DNA of 64,000 bases from Prorocentrum cordatum (taxonomy: Eukaryota > Sar > Dinophyceae > Prorocentrales > Prorocentraceae): NCBI GenBank assembly GCA_963575745.1, contig CAUYUJ010018651.1, forward strand, positions 75,001 to 139,000. The letters are read 5' to 3'. The notes under the pieces were generated by a model. That model did no database searches. It was not told where the DNA came from and was given only the letters and a program-made list of their open reading frames with translations. A program made the translations under genes and the position numbers. This document shows, one piece after another, positions 1 to 11,580 of this stretch. Each line of letters opens with the position of its first letter. Position 1 is the stretch's first letter.

Positions 1-29
1 TCCCTCTCTCTCTCTCTCTCCCCCCTTCG
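1..29. repeat. CT dinucleotide microsatellite
   Basis: The window opens in a (CT)n run followed by a C-rich stretch. No gene is visible from here to about 1.1 kb; the reading frames are GC-rich shadows without family resemblance. Confidence 0.8.
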
Positions 30-235
30 CCCCCTCCCCCGACCTGTCCGAACACGCCGCTCGTCAGCCAGTCCTTGGGCCTCTCGGCCATCGCGGCGGC
101 CTGCCACAGCGGGGGGCGCCAAGGGACGGGAGCGCCGGCGCGCGGCGGGGTCGCGGCTGCGGGCAGCCGTGCGGCTCACCAGCTGGGGCCCAGGGGCCCC
201 GCCCACGGAGGCCTCCCACATGGGGCCCGAGAACC

Positions 236-400
236 CCGACGCCCTCGGGTCCTGAAAAGAAACCACGACGGGGACTTTTTCTCAAATTCGGCCTCGGGGA
301 GCCCCTTTATCGGGCCCCGGGACCGTCAAAAACGACTCAGGGGTTGACGTCATGAACAAAACATGACGTCTGGGGTCTGGGTAGAGGGCCCCAAGAGATG
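236..400 (+). repeat. Dispersed repeat family D1, copy 1
   Basis: This segment shares an ordered series of blocks with 35796-35985 (same strand) and 13225-13400 (opposite strand). The blocks are GACGCCCTCGGGTC, CACGACGGGGA, an AAATTCGGCCTC block, GACCGTCAAAAACGACTC and a terminal CATGACGTC(T)GGGG. The copies agree over about 160-190 bp with substitutions and small indels. I see no coding potential or clear terminal repeats, so the class is unknown. Confidence 0.7.
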
Positions 401-524
401 CCCCCAAGACAGCCCCCGAAGGCCAAGATTCACCTCAGAGCCTCAGAGGCTCCCAGGGGCCCACGAGGGGCCCCCAACGGGCCCCAGGAGGCCCCCTTAG
501 AGGCTGCCAGAAAGCCCGTGTCGG

Positions 525-665
525 AGGATCGCGCCGCATCGGCGATGCATCGGCGCTGCATCGGCAACGTCGGCGTGGAGAAAATCGGGCTCCACGTCGA
601 GCCGCATCGACGATGCATCGACGATGCGGCGCGACCCTCCGACTCCATCCACTCGGAACCCACTT
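525..665. repeat. Palindrome-rich ATGCATCG dispersed repeat, copy 1
   Basis: The stretch contains nested palindromes built on GATGCATCG and CGATGCATCGACGATGC, followed by a conserved tail CCTCCGACTCCATCCACTCGG. Related copies lie at 11995-12115 and 28780-28850; the last shares the tail almost exactly. Confidence 0.65.
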
Positions 666-779
666 GGGAGGGCTCGAGCCCAGGAGCTGGAGGATCACTG
701 ACCCAATTGCCAGGCCTGCGAGCGGGCCGCCATTGAGCAGTCTTTCCAAGGGAAGCGCGGAGCTCCCATTTTCGAGGGC

Positions 780-905
780 CCACTGGCCCGGGTCAACTCA
801 AACCCGGGCCACTCGTGCCTCGCAGGATCCTGCGAGATCCTGCAGGATCCTGCACCCAAGCCCGGGCCAGTGCGCCCCGGGCCCAGCAGGTTCCTGCAAG
901 ATCCG
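780..905. repeat. CCCGGGCC hairpin repeat, copy 1
   Basis: It carries CTGGCCCGGGT and ACCCGGGCCA as inverted arms, followed by repeated CAGGATCCTGC blocks. The same arrangement (hairpin, then TCCTGCAGGGTCCTGCA, then AAGCCCGGG) recurs at 29488-29580, so this is a dispersed family. Confidence 0.6.
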
Positions 906-938
906 GCGCCCTGGCTGACCCCCGCTTGCATGGACCTC

Positions 939-1100
939 TGAAGGGGCCCTGGGACACACAAACAGATACACACAAAGAACAGGATCCCCCATAGTTTCCC
1001 ATATTTCCTAGGTTTTCGTCTTCCCCCCACTTCGCATATGTTCCCATATCTTAAGGGGAATCGAGGAATATTTGTGTCTGTGTGTTTCTGTCCCTCCTGA
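939..1100 (+). repeat. Dispersed ~162-bp repeat (D2), solo copy
   Basis: It starts TGAAGGGGCCCTGGGACACA and ends TCCCTCCTGA. The same sequence, diverged, occurs at 61283-61446, inside a larger TIR element and flanked there by CGAT on both sides. The solo copy here shows no clear target duplication. Confidence 0.75.
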
Positions 1101-1196
1101 ACCCCGTCTCACCTGGGCCCCGGCATCCGAGACAGCGCCTGCAGGAGCGGCGCCCGGCAAGGGAGCAGCGCTGCCGCGGGCCCCGGGGGCCCGAGG

Positions 1197-1200
1197 AGGG

Positions 1201-1262
<62 letters not shown>

Positions 1263-1500
1263 AGGAGGAGGAGGAGGAGGAGGAGGAGGAGGAGGAGGAG
1301 GAGGAGGAGGAGGAGGAGGAGGAGGGAGGAGAGGAGGAGGAGGAGGAGAGGAGGAGGAGGAGGAGGAGGAGGAGGAGAGGAGGAGGAGGAGGAGGAGGAG
1401 GAGAAGGAAGGATGAGGAAGAGGATGAGGAGGAGGAGGCGGAGGGAGGAGGAAGGAGGAGGAGGAGGAGGAGGGAGGAGGAGGAGGAGGAGGAGCAGCAG
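1197..1500. repeat. GGC/GGA triplet microsatellite
   Basis: About 60 bp of (GGC)n runs into about 240 bp of (GGA)n with GAG/GCA variants, ending in a short CAG run near 1495-1515. It is open in all frames, so the long Gly, Glu, Arg, Ser, Pro and Leu homopolymer ORFs here are artefacts. Confidence 0.9.
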
Positions 1501-1651
1501 CAGCAGCAGCAGCAGCCGCAGCACCAGCTTCCGAGTGGGGAGGAGGCGCGGGAGCAGCGGGAGCAGGAGCGGGACAAGGAGGGGACGGGCGAGCCCTGGC
1601 GGCGCGCACGAAAGGGGCATGGGGAGGGGGAAGGTGTCTTAGGAGGAGGCT

Positions 1652-1709
1652 GCTTCTTAGAAGGCGCGGGCCTTGCATCTCTGGATCAGGCCCGCGCCTT
1701 CGAAGAAGC
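1652..1709. repeat. Near-perfect 22-bp stem hairpin
   Basis: Left arm 1652-1673 and right arm 1688-1709 pair at 21 of 22 positions around a 14-nt loop. The arms begin GCTTCTTAGAAGGC. The TTCTTAGAAG core recurs near 11605-11640, 28985-29040 and 29310-29430, linking this hairpin to a dispersed family. Confidence 0.75.
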
Positions 1710-1894
1710 AGGGGCCGTTTTTTGTTTTGGTTTTTTGTTTCGAGAAAATATAGATGCTCTCTCTCTATATATATACACTAGAACCATCGCGCGCGCTTCG
1801 CGCGCGCTTTGGTTCTAGCCAAGATCACGGCAAAGCCCTAGCATAAGTATCAAGGCTGGCCTTTTTTATGTGTATATGTACATATATACGTCCG

Positions 1895-2180
1895 CCCTTT
1901 TCCCCCCCTTTCCCCTCCTCCTTCTTCTCTCCTTCCTCCTCCTTCGTCCTGTTCCTCCTCCCCTTCCTCGCCTGTCTCTTTCCTCCGTTTCCTGAGTTCC
2001 CTTCCTTCTCCTGCACCACCTCCTCCTCCTCCTTCCTAATTTGCTTCTGCTCCCTACACGTTATTCTCCTCCCCCTCCTCTTCCCCCTCCTTCTTTTCCT
2101 CCCCCTCCTCCTCCCCCTCCCCCTCCCCCTCCTCCTCCTCCTCCTCCTCCTCCTCCTCCTCCTCCTCCTCCTCCTCAATA
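1895..2180. repeat. CCT-rich microsatellite
   Basis: A pyrimidine-rich tract ends in a nearly pure (CCT)n run at 2130-2176. No gene is seen between 1710 and 2480. Confidence 0.85.
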
Positions 2181-2479
2181 TCCTCTGCCCTTCCCCCCCC
2201 CCCCTCCCTGGCCCGGACGCCCCCCGATCCGGGCGCCCCCCCGGTCCGGATATCTCTGGGAACCGTAGGCCACACGACCCTTGAAGTCGGCCCCAGGAGC
2301 CCCCCGAATCCTTCGGTCCCTGGACGCCCCTGACCTCTAGGGTCGAAGATCCTCAATCGCGACCCCACGACCCATCGGCCTCCGAGACTCTTCGGCCCCA
2401 CGACCCGCGGAGTGACGAGGAAGGACACATGGCAGAAGCAAGGGAGAGAGACGGAGAAGTCGAGGGGAAACAGGAGGAA

Positions 2480-3460
2480 GCGGAGGAAGAAGAGGGAGAG
2501 GAACAGGAATAGGAGGAACAGCAGCCAGAGGAGGAGGATCAGAGGAAGGAGGAGGAGGGGGAAGGGCCGCCCAGGAGGGATCAGGCGCTTGAGCAAGGGG
2601 ATGGGACCTATGTTCCCAGGAGTCTTCCTGGGAACATCTCGCGCGATAGGATGAGGAGGAGCCCGAGAAAGAAGAGGAGGGGAACGAGAAGGAGGATAAT
2701 ATCGGCGAGGTGGAGAAAGGGAGGCACGCGGAATTGCATTCCCGGGAAGCTTCCCGAGAACATACTCCGTGACAGCAGGAGGAGGAGCCCGAAAAGGAGG
2801 AGGACAGGAAGGATGAGGAGGGCTAGAGCAGGAGGAGGAATCTCGAGGAGGAGGAGGAGAAGGAGGAGGAGGAGGAGGAAGAGGAGGGGGAGGAGCAGGA
2901 GGATGAGAAGGACGAGGAGGACGGACACGCAGGACAAGGTGAGCGGCAGGAAGAGGAGGGGGAGCAGGACGAGCAGGACATAAGGAGTAGGCGGAAGGGA
3001 AGGAGGGTGAGGAGGAGAAGAAGGGGAGCGGGAGACAGGGAGGTTCAGGGGGAGCAGGAGGAGGTAGAAGAAGGACAGGGGGGGTGCAGGAGTAGCATGT
3101 TGAGCAGCCGCAGCAGGAGGAGGACATGGGAAGAAAGTCGAAGAGGCAGGGTGGCGAAGAACAAAAGAAACACTTGAACGCAAGCAAAGAAATTATGTTT
3201 CCGGCAGGTGTTCTGGGAACATACTTAGAGAGACCGGGAGAGAGCTCCACAAGCAGGTGGGTGAGAAGGTGGAGAAGGGGAGCGGGAGGAGGGGAAGGGG
3301 GAGGTGCGGGAGTAGCATGAAGAGCAGCCGCAGCAGGCGGAGGATCAGGGAATGACGATGGAGCAGGGCGGCGAAGACCAAAAAAAAACACTCGAGGAGT
3401 GCTGTTCCTGGCAGTTCCGGGAATATGTCTATGTTTCCTGAGACCGGGAGAGAGCTGGAC
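2480..3460. repeat. Purine-rich tract with recurrent TTCCCGGGAA palindromes
   Basis: Degenerate GGA/GAG repeats are punctuated by related palindromic blocks near 2612, 2737, 3195 and 3405. Examples are TGTTCCCAGGAG facing CTTCCTGGGAACA, and ATTCCCGGGAAGCTTCCCG. The blocks sit inside similar purine context, suggesting an old tandem or dispersed repeat swamped by microsatellite drift. The long antisense ORF through it is Pro/Ser-rich low complexity and not credible. Confidence 0.55.
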
Positions 3461-3529
3461 AACCAAAAGAAATGAGGAGCAGGAAGGTGATAAGGCGGAC
3501 GAAAAGCAGGGTGAGACGCAGTTTTTCAA

Positions 3530-3800
3530 GCCTCTTGGGGTATGCTTTGGTGTATCTCGGGGCCTTTTGGGGCCCCTTGGGCGGCCTGGGCATGTGGAGG
3601 GCCTCTGTGAGTTTTTTTTGTTCGCCTCTCGGGGTCCGTGTCGGAACTCCTTTGGGCCGTTTTCGGTGCCTCTTGTGCCGTCTTGGAGCCCTCTTGGGCC
3701 GTCGTGGGGGCCGCTTGGAGCTCTCTGGGGCCGTCTTGGTGCGGTGTAGGAGGCGTCGTGGGCCGTCTTGGAGCGCTCTGGGGCTGGTTTTGGGCCTCCG
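3530..3800 (+). repeat. TTGGGGCCGTC low-complexity tandem repeat
   Basis: Imperfect repeats of CTTGGGGCC and GCCGTCTTGG of roughly 15-30 bp. The same sequence fills 9990-11400 and, in reverse orientation, parts of 45290-45500. Confidence 0.65.
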
Positions 3801-3839
3801 TCCGAAGGTCAACAAGATGTCCGGGGTCGCCGCTGGCGC

Positions 3840-4040
3840 CTCGGAGTCCCTGGAACGCCGAAACCCTGTGGAAAGTGAGCCCCGGAGCCCCCATGGGGGG
3901 CGCAGGTCCACTCCTGGCGGCCTCCCTCGGAGGCCCTGGAACGCCGAAACCATGTAAAAACACAGGGAAAGTGAGCCCCGGAGCCCCCATGGAGGGCGCA
4001 GGCACACTCCTGGCGGCCTCGCTCCTGTTCCGCCGGCAGA

Positions 4041-4091
<51 letters not shown>
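3840..4091 (+). repeat. Duplicated module ending in (TA)n, copy 1
   Basis: Two tandem copies of a unit reading CTGGAACGCCGAAACC, GTGAGCCCCGGAGCCCCCAT and GGGCGCAGG lead into a (TA)n tract at about 4045-4091. An equivalent module plus (TA)n lies at 11425-11580, after the same TTGGGGCC-rich sequence and in the same orientation. Confidence 0.7.
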
Positions 4092-4093
<2 letters not shown>

Positions 4094-7090
4094 CTCTGCC
4101 ACCTGCCATGCAAGGCAAAACGAGATCGCAGAAATGCGCGCGTCTCGCCACACCTCAGGTCCACGGGCGGTTGAATCCACACGATCGCACATGCTCTTTC
4201 AGAGCGCAGTGAAAGATGCGTAAGCCTTCTCATCCCTGGTGCGGCGCTCAGAACATCGCGGAACGAGTATCGCAGTCGGCGGAAATCTGGAAAATAACAA
4301 AGATCAGGAGGAGCGCGTGGAGATACGAGGAACTCTGCAACCTGCCATGCAAGGCAACACAAGATCGCAGAAATGCGCGCGTCTCGCCGCACCTCAGGTC
4401 CACGGGCGGTCGAATCCACACGATCGCACATGCGCTTTCAGAGCGCAGTGAAAGATGTGTAGGCCTTCTCATTCCTGGTGCAGCGCTTAGAACATCGCGG
4501 AACGAGTATCGCAATCGGCGGAAACCTGGAAAATAACAAAGAGCAGGAGGAGCACGTGGAGATACGAGGAACTCTGCAACCTGCCACGCAAGGCAACACA
4601 AGATCGCAGAAATGCGCGCGTCTCGCCATACCTCAGGTCCACGGGCGGTTGAATCCACACGATCGCACATGCTCTTTCAGAGCGCAGTGAAAGATGTGTA
4701 GGCCTTCTCATCCCTGGTACGGCGCTCTTAAAGTGGTGGAACGAATATCGCAAACGGCGGACATCTGCAACATAACAAAGAGCAAGAGAAACACATGGAG
4801 ATTCGAATAACTCTGCAACCTGCCATGCAAGGCAACACAAGATCGCAGAAAAGCGCGCGTCTCGCCATACCTCTGGTCCACGGGCGGTTGAATCCACACG
4901 ATCGCACATGCGCTTTCAGAGCGCAGTGAAAGATGTGCAAGCCTTCTCATCCCTGGCGCAGCGCTTAGAACATCGCGGAACGAGTATCGCAATCGGCGGA
5001 AACCTGGAAAATAACAAAGAGCAGGAGGAGCACGTTGAGATACGAGGAACGCTGCAACCTGCCATGCAAGGCAAAGCGAGATCCAAGAAATGTGCGCGTC
5101 TCGCCGCACCTCAGGTCCAAAGGCGGTTGGATCCACGTGATCGCGCTTGCGCTTTCAGAGTGCAGTGAAAGATGCGTAGGCCTTCTCATCCCCAATGCGG
5201 CGCTGTGAAAATGGTGGAACGAGTATCGCAATCGGAGGAAATATGTAGCATAACAAGTAGCAAGACAACACGTGCAAGGCAAGTCGCAGAAATGTGCACA
5301 TTTCGCACCACCTCAGGTCCACGGGCGGTGTACTCCAAACAATCGCTCTTGCGCTTTCAGAGCGCAGTGAAAGATGTGTAAGCCTTCTCATTCCTGGTGC
5401 GGCGCCCTGAATATCGTGGAACGAGTATCGCAATCGGAGAACATCTGCAATATAACAAAGAGCAAGAAGAACACGTGGAGATTCGAACAACTCAGCAACC
5501 TGCAATGCAAGCCAAACGGAGATCGCAGAAATGTGCACGTTACAAGATACCTCAATTGCACGGGAAGTGTAATCCACACGAACGCACATGTACTGCCAGA
5601 GTGCAGTGAAAGATGTGTAGGCCTTCTCATCATAGGTGCGGCGCTCAGAAAATAATTAGTGGATCGACATCCAAAATAGAACACGCAAGAAGAGCACGTG
5701 GAGATATATGCAGCACTGCAACCTGCCATGCAAGGCAACACAAGATCGCAGAAATGCGCGCGTCTCGCCATACCTCAGGTCCACGGGCGGTTGAATCCAC
5801 ACGATCGCACATGCGCTTTCAGAGCGCAGTGAAAGATGTGTAGGCCTTATCATCCCTGGTGCGGCGCTCTGAAAGTGGTGGAACGAGTATCGCAAACGGT
5901 GGACATCTGCAATAGAACAAAGAGCAAGAGAACCACATGGAGAGTCGAATAACTCTGCAACCTGCCATGCAAGGCAACACAAGATCGCAGAACTGCGAAC
6001 GTTGCAAGATACCTCAAGTCCACGGGCGGTTGAATCCACACGATCGCGCATGCGCTTTCAGAAGATGTGTAGGCCTTCTCATTCCCAGTGCGGCGCTCAG
6101 AAAGTAAGTATTCGAACGATTACCCTTATTGGCGGACATCTGGAATACAACAACGAGCAAGAGGAGCACTTGGATAAACTAATAACTCTGCAACCTGCCA
6201 TGCAAAGCAAAACGAGATATCAAAAACGCGCGACTCGCAATACCTCAGTTCCACGGGCGGTTTAATCTACACGATCGTAACTGCGATTTCGGAGCGCAAT
6301 CAAAAATGCGTAGGCCTTCTCATTCCTGGTGCAGCGCCCTGAAAATCGTGGAACGAGTATCGCAATCGGATATCATCTGCAATATAGCAAAGAGCAAGAG
6401 GAACCCGTGGAGATTCGAATAAGTCTGCAACCAGCCATGCAAGACCAAACGAGATCGCAGAAATGTGCACGTTACAAGATACCTCGGGTCCACGGGCGGT
6501 TGAACCCACACGATTGCGCATGCGCTTTCAGTGCACAATGAAGGCGCTAAAAAAATAGATGGAACGAAGTTCGCAATTGGCGAAAAAAAATCGTACGAGA
6601 ACAACACGCAAGAAGAGCACGTGGAGATACATGGATACATGCAACTGCAACCTGTCACGCAAGGCAAAACGAGATCGCAGAAATGTGCGCGTCTCGCCAT
6701 ACCTCAGGTCCACGGGCGGTTGAATCCACACGATCGCACATGCGCTTTCAGAGCGCAGTGAAAGATGTGTAGGCCTTCTCATCCCTGGTGCGGCGCTCTT
6801 AAAGTGGTGGAACGAATATCGCAAACGGTGGACATCTGCAACATAACAAAGAGCAAGAGAAACACATGGAGATTCGAATAACTCTGCAACCTGCCATGCA
6901 AGGCAACACAAGATCGCAGAAATGCGCGCGTCTCGCCATACCTCAGGTCCACGGGCGGTTGAATCCACACGATCGCACATGCGCTTTCAGAGCGCAGTGA
7001 AAGATGTGTAGGCCTTCTCATCCCCAGTGCGGCGCTCAGAAAGAGAGTGGTGCGGTGCGAACATCGCCATCGGCGGACATCTGTAATATC
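4092..7090. repeat. 239-bp satellite array, about 12-13 copies
   Basis: CCTGCCATGCAAGGCA recurs at 4102, 4341, 4580, 4819 and 5058, a constant 239-bp spacing, then at slightly variable spacing to about 6890. Each unit also holds CCACGGGCGGTTGAATCC, CTTTCAGAGCGCAGTGAAAG and GCCTTCTCATCCCTGGTGC blocks. Units near 5274, 5500, 6100-6250 and 6540-6600 are diverged or shortened. The 60-150 aa ORFs repeat with the satellite on both strands, so I do not call genes. The left border is the (TA)n tract and the right border is near 7090. Confidence 0.9.
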
Positions 7091-7299
7091 CGCCGACCCC
7101 CGCGTGTGAGATGACTGACTGTCCCCCTTCCCCCTTCCCCCTCCGCTGAGGTTCTGGGGGGGGGGTCCCTACGAGCTCGCCAACGCCTTCCTGGGGCCTC
7201 TGGAGCCTCAGGCGCAAGACTGCTCAAATTGCCCAACAACACACAGCCACGACAATCCAAAAGAGCGTCGAGAGCGTCGAGACGGCCAGCGTCGAAAAC

Positions 7300-9990
7300 C
7301 GCGTGGATTTCGCAAACCAAGTTGCAGGTGGGCGGGTAAGATGTTTGCCAGAGCATGGGATGTGTCAGTTCATTCGTACTAGTCAATGAGTTTTCTCTTC
7401 TTAAACCAAATTACGCACCCCCCGGGACTATCGACCCCCTTCTTGTGTTGTAATTCACATATGATTGTGCCCCACTGTCCATCCTAAACATGAATTCATA
7501 CCATCCTGGCCCAATTGGCACCCGCCCGCCCGCCATCCTCCTATGCAAAAAACATGCGCGCACTCGTTTATCAAGAATCAGAAGCTGCCAACACACCCTT
7601 GTAAAACAATGGAACGAAATGCGCACGCGCGCGTTGTCACGCGCGCGTGCCGAAGTCCTTCAAAATTCTCGGTTTCGGAAAGACCACAAAATCGAGTGCC
7701 CAAACATACTTCAAAAACACCTGGTTTCGCAACAATAATCTTCATATATAAAACAGCGTGCACGCGCTCTTGAGTCCTTGGGAAAACCATGGGCTTTTCA
7801 ACGCTGCCATAAATGTTACCAAACGGGCTTCGCGCGCGCACGTCAAAAGCGTTCGAACGCCCTTGCGCGCGTGCCGTCGCGAGAACCCTCGGCAACAACA
7901 AGAATGAAAATCACGCGCTCGTGTCATCGCGCGCGCGTGCCGGAACCCTTCAAAAAACTATCGATTTCAGAACAATTACTCAACCGAATGTCAAAACGTA
8001 ACAATCAAACACACATGGTTTCGCAACATCAGTTCCCCCAAGGAAAAACATTGCGCGCGCGCTCTTGCGAATTCTGAAGACAACCATCGGTTGTTCAACA
8101 TGTTCACGGAACTCTGCCAAGCAGGCCTCTGGCGCCGCATGCCGAAAACCTTCTCGCGCACCTGCGCGCGTGCGGGGGGGGGGACGATCAGTGCCAAATC
8201 AGACCACGCGGGCCACTTTCGCGCGTCGGCCGCGCGCGCATGTCGAACTCTTTCAAAAACTTTCATCGCCGACGCGAGGGCGCCGTCATCGTCGTCGGCG
8301 CGATCAGCCTCGGCGCCCGCACTGGCCGCACTTTCGTCGGCGCGAACATCGTCGCCAACATCGTTGCTATTTATCATCGTCGTGTCAACCATGTCGGCGT
8401 TGCCGTGATGCCGCGCCCGCCCAAATCGCCGACTTGCACTGAAATGCCCGCTGGGATGCCCCCGACGGTCAGCGCCGCCGCGGCTTCGTCGGCGGCGCCC
8501 AACTAGCTGGCCGCTGCGCGGAGACGCACCAGCCAACGCCAAGCATGCATCGCAATCGCCACCGCATGGGTCTTGCAAATCAAATTGCGGGTGGGTGGGT
8601 GGGATGTTTACAAGGGCATGGGGCGCGCCAGCTCGCTTATCGAAATCCATTCCCGTTCCAAAAAATAAGACCCCCCGGGTTTATCGCCCCCTTTTCGCAT
8701 TGCAAATTGCATGATATGACGCCCCACCGCCCATCCAAATCATAATTTCGTACCGTCCCAGCCGAGCCAGCATCGCCCCCCCTGCCGAAATCCTTCAAAA
8801 ACTCTAAGTTTCGTAAAGATGTCAAGATCGAGTGTCCAAACAACAAAAAAAAAGGTTCTCGCAGCGCTGATTCTCAACAAGAAAACTTGCGCGCGCTCTT
8901 GCGAAGTCTTAAGACAACCATGCGTGTTTCAACATTCTCATAACATGCTACCAACCGGGCCTCGCGCGCGCGCATGTCGAAAACGTTCGACCGCCCATGC
9001 GCGCATGCCGAGGTGGCATGGACCGTGTCAAGTAATACCATGCGGCCACTCTCGCGCGCGCCGCGCGCGCATTTCGAACTCCTTTCAAAACCGTCATCAC
9101 CGACGCGAAGACACCGTCACTGGCTGCCCCGTCGTCGTAGTCAGCATCGTCACCAGCGTCGCCACGATCATCATCGTGTCTACCGTTGTCGACGTTGCCG
9201 CGGTACCGCGCCCGCCCAAGTTTACGACTCGCTCTGAAGGCCCGCTGGGATGTGCCGAGCGGTCAGCGCCAACGCGTTCGCGTCGGTCGCGCCAAACTAG
9301 CTGGCCGCTGTGCGCGCGAGCATGCGCGGGCTAGCGCGGCCGCAGAGATGCACCAGCCAACGCCAAGCACGCATCGCAATCGCCATCGCATGGGTTGTAT
9401 GGACCGAGTTGCGGGTGGGTGGGTGGGATGTTTGCAAGAGCAATGGTGCTGACAATTTCAAGTTCGGCAGGTGAAGTCTCACTGATAAGAAGAATTCTAC
9501 CCCACCCCCGGGATTATCGGCGCCCCCTTCCGCATTGCAATTTATACAAACTGCTGCCCCATCGCCCATCCTAAATATGAATTCGTGCCATTCCAAGTGG
9601 GCCCGTATCGACCCCCCCCCGCCACCCCCTGCAAAACAACTATCATGCGCGCGCTCGCGTATAACAAAAATCACAAGTTTTCAAGAATCACTTGCAACAG
9701 AAATGATGGAAAAAACACGCGCGCGCCGTCGTCGCTGTCAGCAACGTCGCCGGCATCGCCACTATCATCACCGTGTCTACTATCATCGGCATTGCCATGA
9801 TGCCGCGCCCTGCCAAGTCGCCGACTCGCACTGAAGGCCCGCTGGGATATGCCCAGCGGTCAGCGCCACCGCGGTCGCGTCGGCGGCGCCGAACTAGCTG
9901 GCCGCCGCGCGCGCGTGCGCGGGCTGTCGCGCCCGCAGAGATGCACCAGCTAGCGCCGAGAACTCGTCGCAATCGCCGCCGAATGGGGTT
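7300..9990. repeat. GCGCGC-rich large tandem/dispersed repeat
   Basis: Three to four diverged copies of a unit of variable length (roughly 0.6-1.2 kb). Markers are GGGTGGGTGGGTGGGATGTTT at 8588 and 9414 (variant at 7326), AACTAGCTGGCCGC near 8501, 9295 and 9893, and a CCACCGCCCATCC block. Inside are CGCGCGCTCTTGCG and GTGCCGAAGTCCTTCAAAA sub-blocks that recur at 46800-47420. No convincing protein is seen. Confidence 0.65.
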
Positions 9991-11400
9991 TGCAAACCAA
10001 GTTCGTCGGACCACTTGGGGGCCTCTTGCGGCCTCCTGTGGGCCTTTTCGGGGGAACGCTCTGCTGTTGGGTCGGGTTCCCCTTTTCGGGCCTCTCTTGG
10101 GGCTCTTGGGGCCCTCTCGGGCCGTCTTGGGCGCCTCAAGCACCGTCTTGGGGCCCTCGCGGGCCGTCTTGGGGCCCTGTTGGAGACCTCTTCCTCTATA
10201 TTGGAGCGGTATTGGAAGCCTCTTGGGCCGTCTTGGAGCATCGGGATGCCAAAAGGCCGAACAAAAAATTAAAACCCGTCAAAGCCCAATCGTAAAATGT
10301 GCCTCTTGGGGCCACCTTGGGAGATCTCTTGGAACCTCGTCGGCCCTCTTGGGAGCTTCTTGGGGGCCTCTTAGATCCGATTGGGGGTCGCTTGGGACTT
10401 CCCGAGAACCTCTCGGGGTAGAAAGCTCGGATTCTCGGTTCGTGTTTCCCTTCTTGGGCCTCTCTTGGAGCCGTCTTGGGACCCTCTCGGGCCGTCTTGG
10501 GCGCCTCAGGCACCCCCTTGGGGCCCCCGTGGGCCGCCCAGGGCCCTCTTGGAAGTATCTTCGGCTATCTTGGAGCTGTCTTGGAGGCCTCTTCCTCCTC
10601 CTTGTCCCCCTCCTCCTCCTCCTCCCACACCAGCTCTCTCTCCTCCTGATCTTCCTCCTCCTCCTGCAGCGTGTTCTGGAAGGCTCCCGCCGGAACATGC
10701 TGTGCACAAGTGCTGTCACTGCTCCCGCCACCGTGCCCTGGGTGGTGGGTCAGAGGCCTCATGGGGGTTGGTTTGGATCTCGTGGTTTGCCTGTCGGGGA
10801 CGTCGTGAAAGCAGTTTCGCAGCTTCTCGGTAGCCGTTTTAGGACCGTTGTGGGGCCTCCTCGGGGCTGTTTTGTGGCCTCTTTAGGCGTCGTTTGGGCC
10901 TCCTGGGTGCCTCTTGGGGGCATCTGGGGCCTCCTGGGGGCTCCTTGGGTCCTCCTAGGGCACTCTTCAAGCAGGAGGGTCGAATTTTGGAATCGTGGTC
11001 CCCCTCTTGGCCGCATCTTGGGGCCGTCTTGGGGCTCTGGTGGGGTGTCTTGGGCGACTCTGGGGCCGTCTTGTGGCCCTCTTGGGCCGTCTTGGGGCGC
11101 TCTTGGGGGCCTATTGAGCCGTCTTGGAACGTCGGACAGCCGAAAAAGCTGAAGGCCAAAATCGTTCGAAAACCTTCTTAAAATTGACGATTTCGGCGTC
11201 TTGAGGCGCTCTGGAGAGGCGTCTTGAAGCGTCGTGGAGTGCCTTGGGGGGCCTCTCGGGCCGTCTTGGGCCTATCTTGGGCGTCCTGGAGCGGTCTTTC
11301 GGCGACTCAGGGCCCGCTTGGGCCGTCTTGGGAGCCTCTGGAGGCCCTCCTGGACTATTTTGGACCTCCCCGGCCGCCCCGTCCTCCCATGGGGGGGTCG
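9990..11400 (+). repeat. Long TTGGGGCCGTC low-complexity tract
   Basis: About 1.4 kb of imperfect CTTGGGGCC/GCCGTCTTGG repeats. Two similar AT-richer islands at about 10235-10300 and 11120-11190 (both near a CGTC/ATCGGGATGCC and AAAATCGT.AAAA context) suggest a higher-order unit of about 0.9 kb. The 459-aa ORF across it is a by-product of the stop-poor repeat. Confidence 0.6.
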
Positions 11401-11424
11401 GAGGCGGTGGCCTCCGAGGCCCAG

Positions 11425-11518
11425 GACGCGGAAACCCTGTAAAAACACAGGGAAAATGAGCCCCGGTACCCCCATGGAGGGTCGAGGCAGCTGTTTTCGG
11501 GCCCCGGGCCTGCTCCCG

Positions 11519-11576
<58 letters not shown>

Positions 11577-11580
11577 GTAT
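11425..11580 (+). repeat. Duplicated module ending in (TA)n, copy 2
   Basis: It reads GGACGCGGAAACCCTGTAAA, ACACAGGGAAAATGAGCCCC and CCCCCATGGAGGG, then GC-rich sequence and a (TA)n/(TATG) tract from 11522. It matches the module at 3840-4091. Confidence 0.7.

Noticed and set aside
1008-1678. Six overlapping 186-248 aa ORFs of Gly, Glu, Arg, Ser, Pro and Leu runs
   Set aside because: All are translations of one GGC/GGA microsatellite in different frames; no domain or codon bias.
2054-3529. 491-aa minus-strand ORF
   Set aside because: Pro/Ser/Leu-rich translation of a purine-rich repeat with TTCCCGGGAA palindromes; frame is open only because of composition.
4150-7021. tRNA B-box-like GGTTGAATCC in each 239-bp unit, suggesting a tRNA-derived SINE
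   Set aside because: The box lacks one base of the GGTTCRANNCC consensus and no A box or cloverleaf could be found upstream.
9773-11152. 459-aa plus ORF
   Set aside because: Lies in the TTGGGGCCGTC low-complexity tract, with equally long ORFs in other frames.
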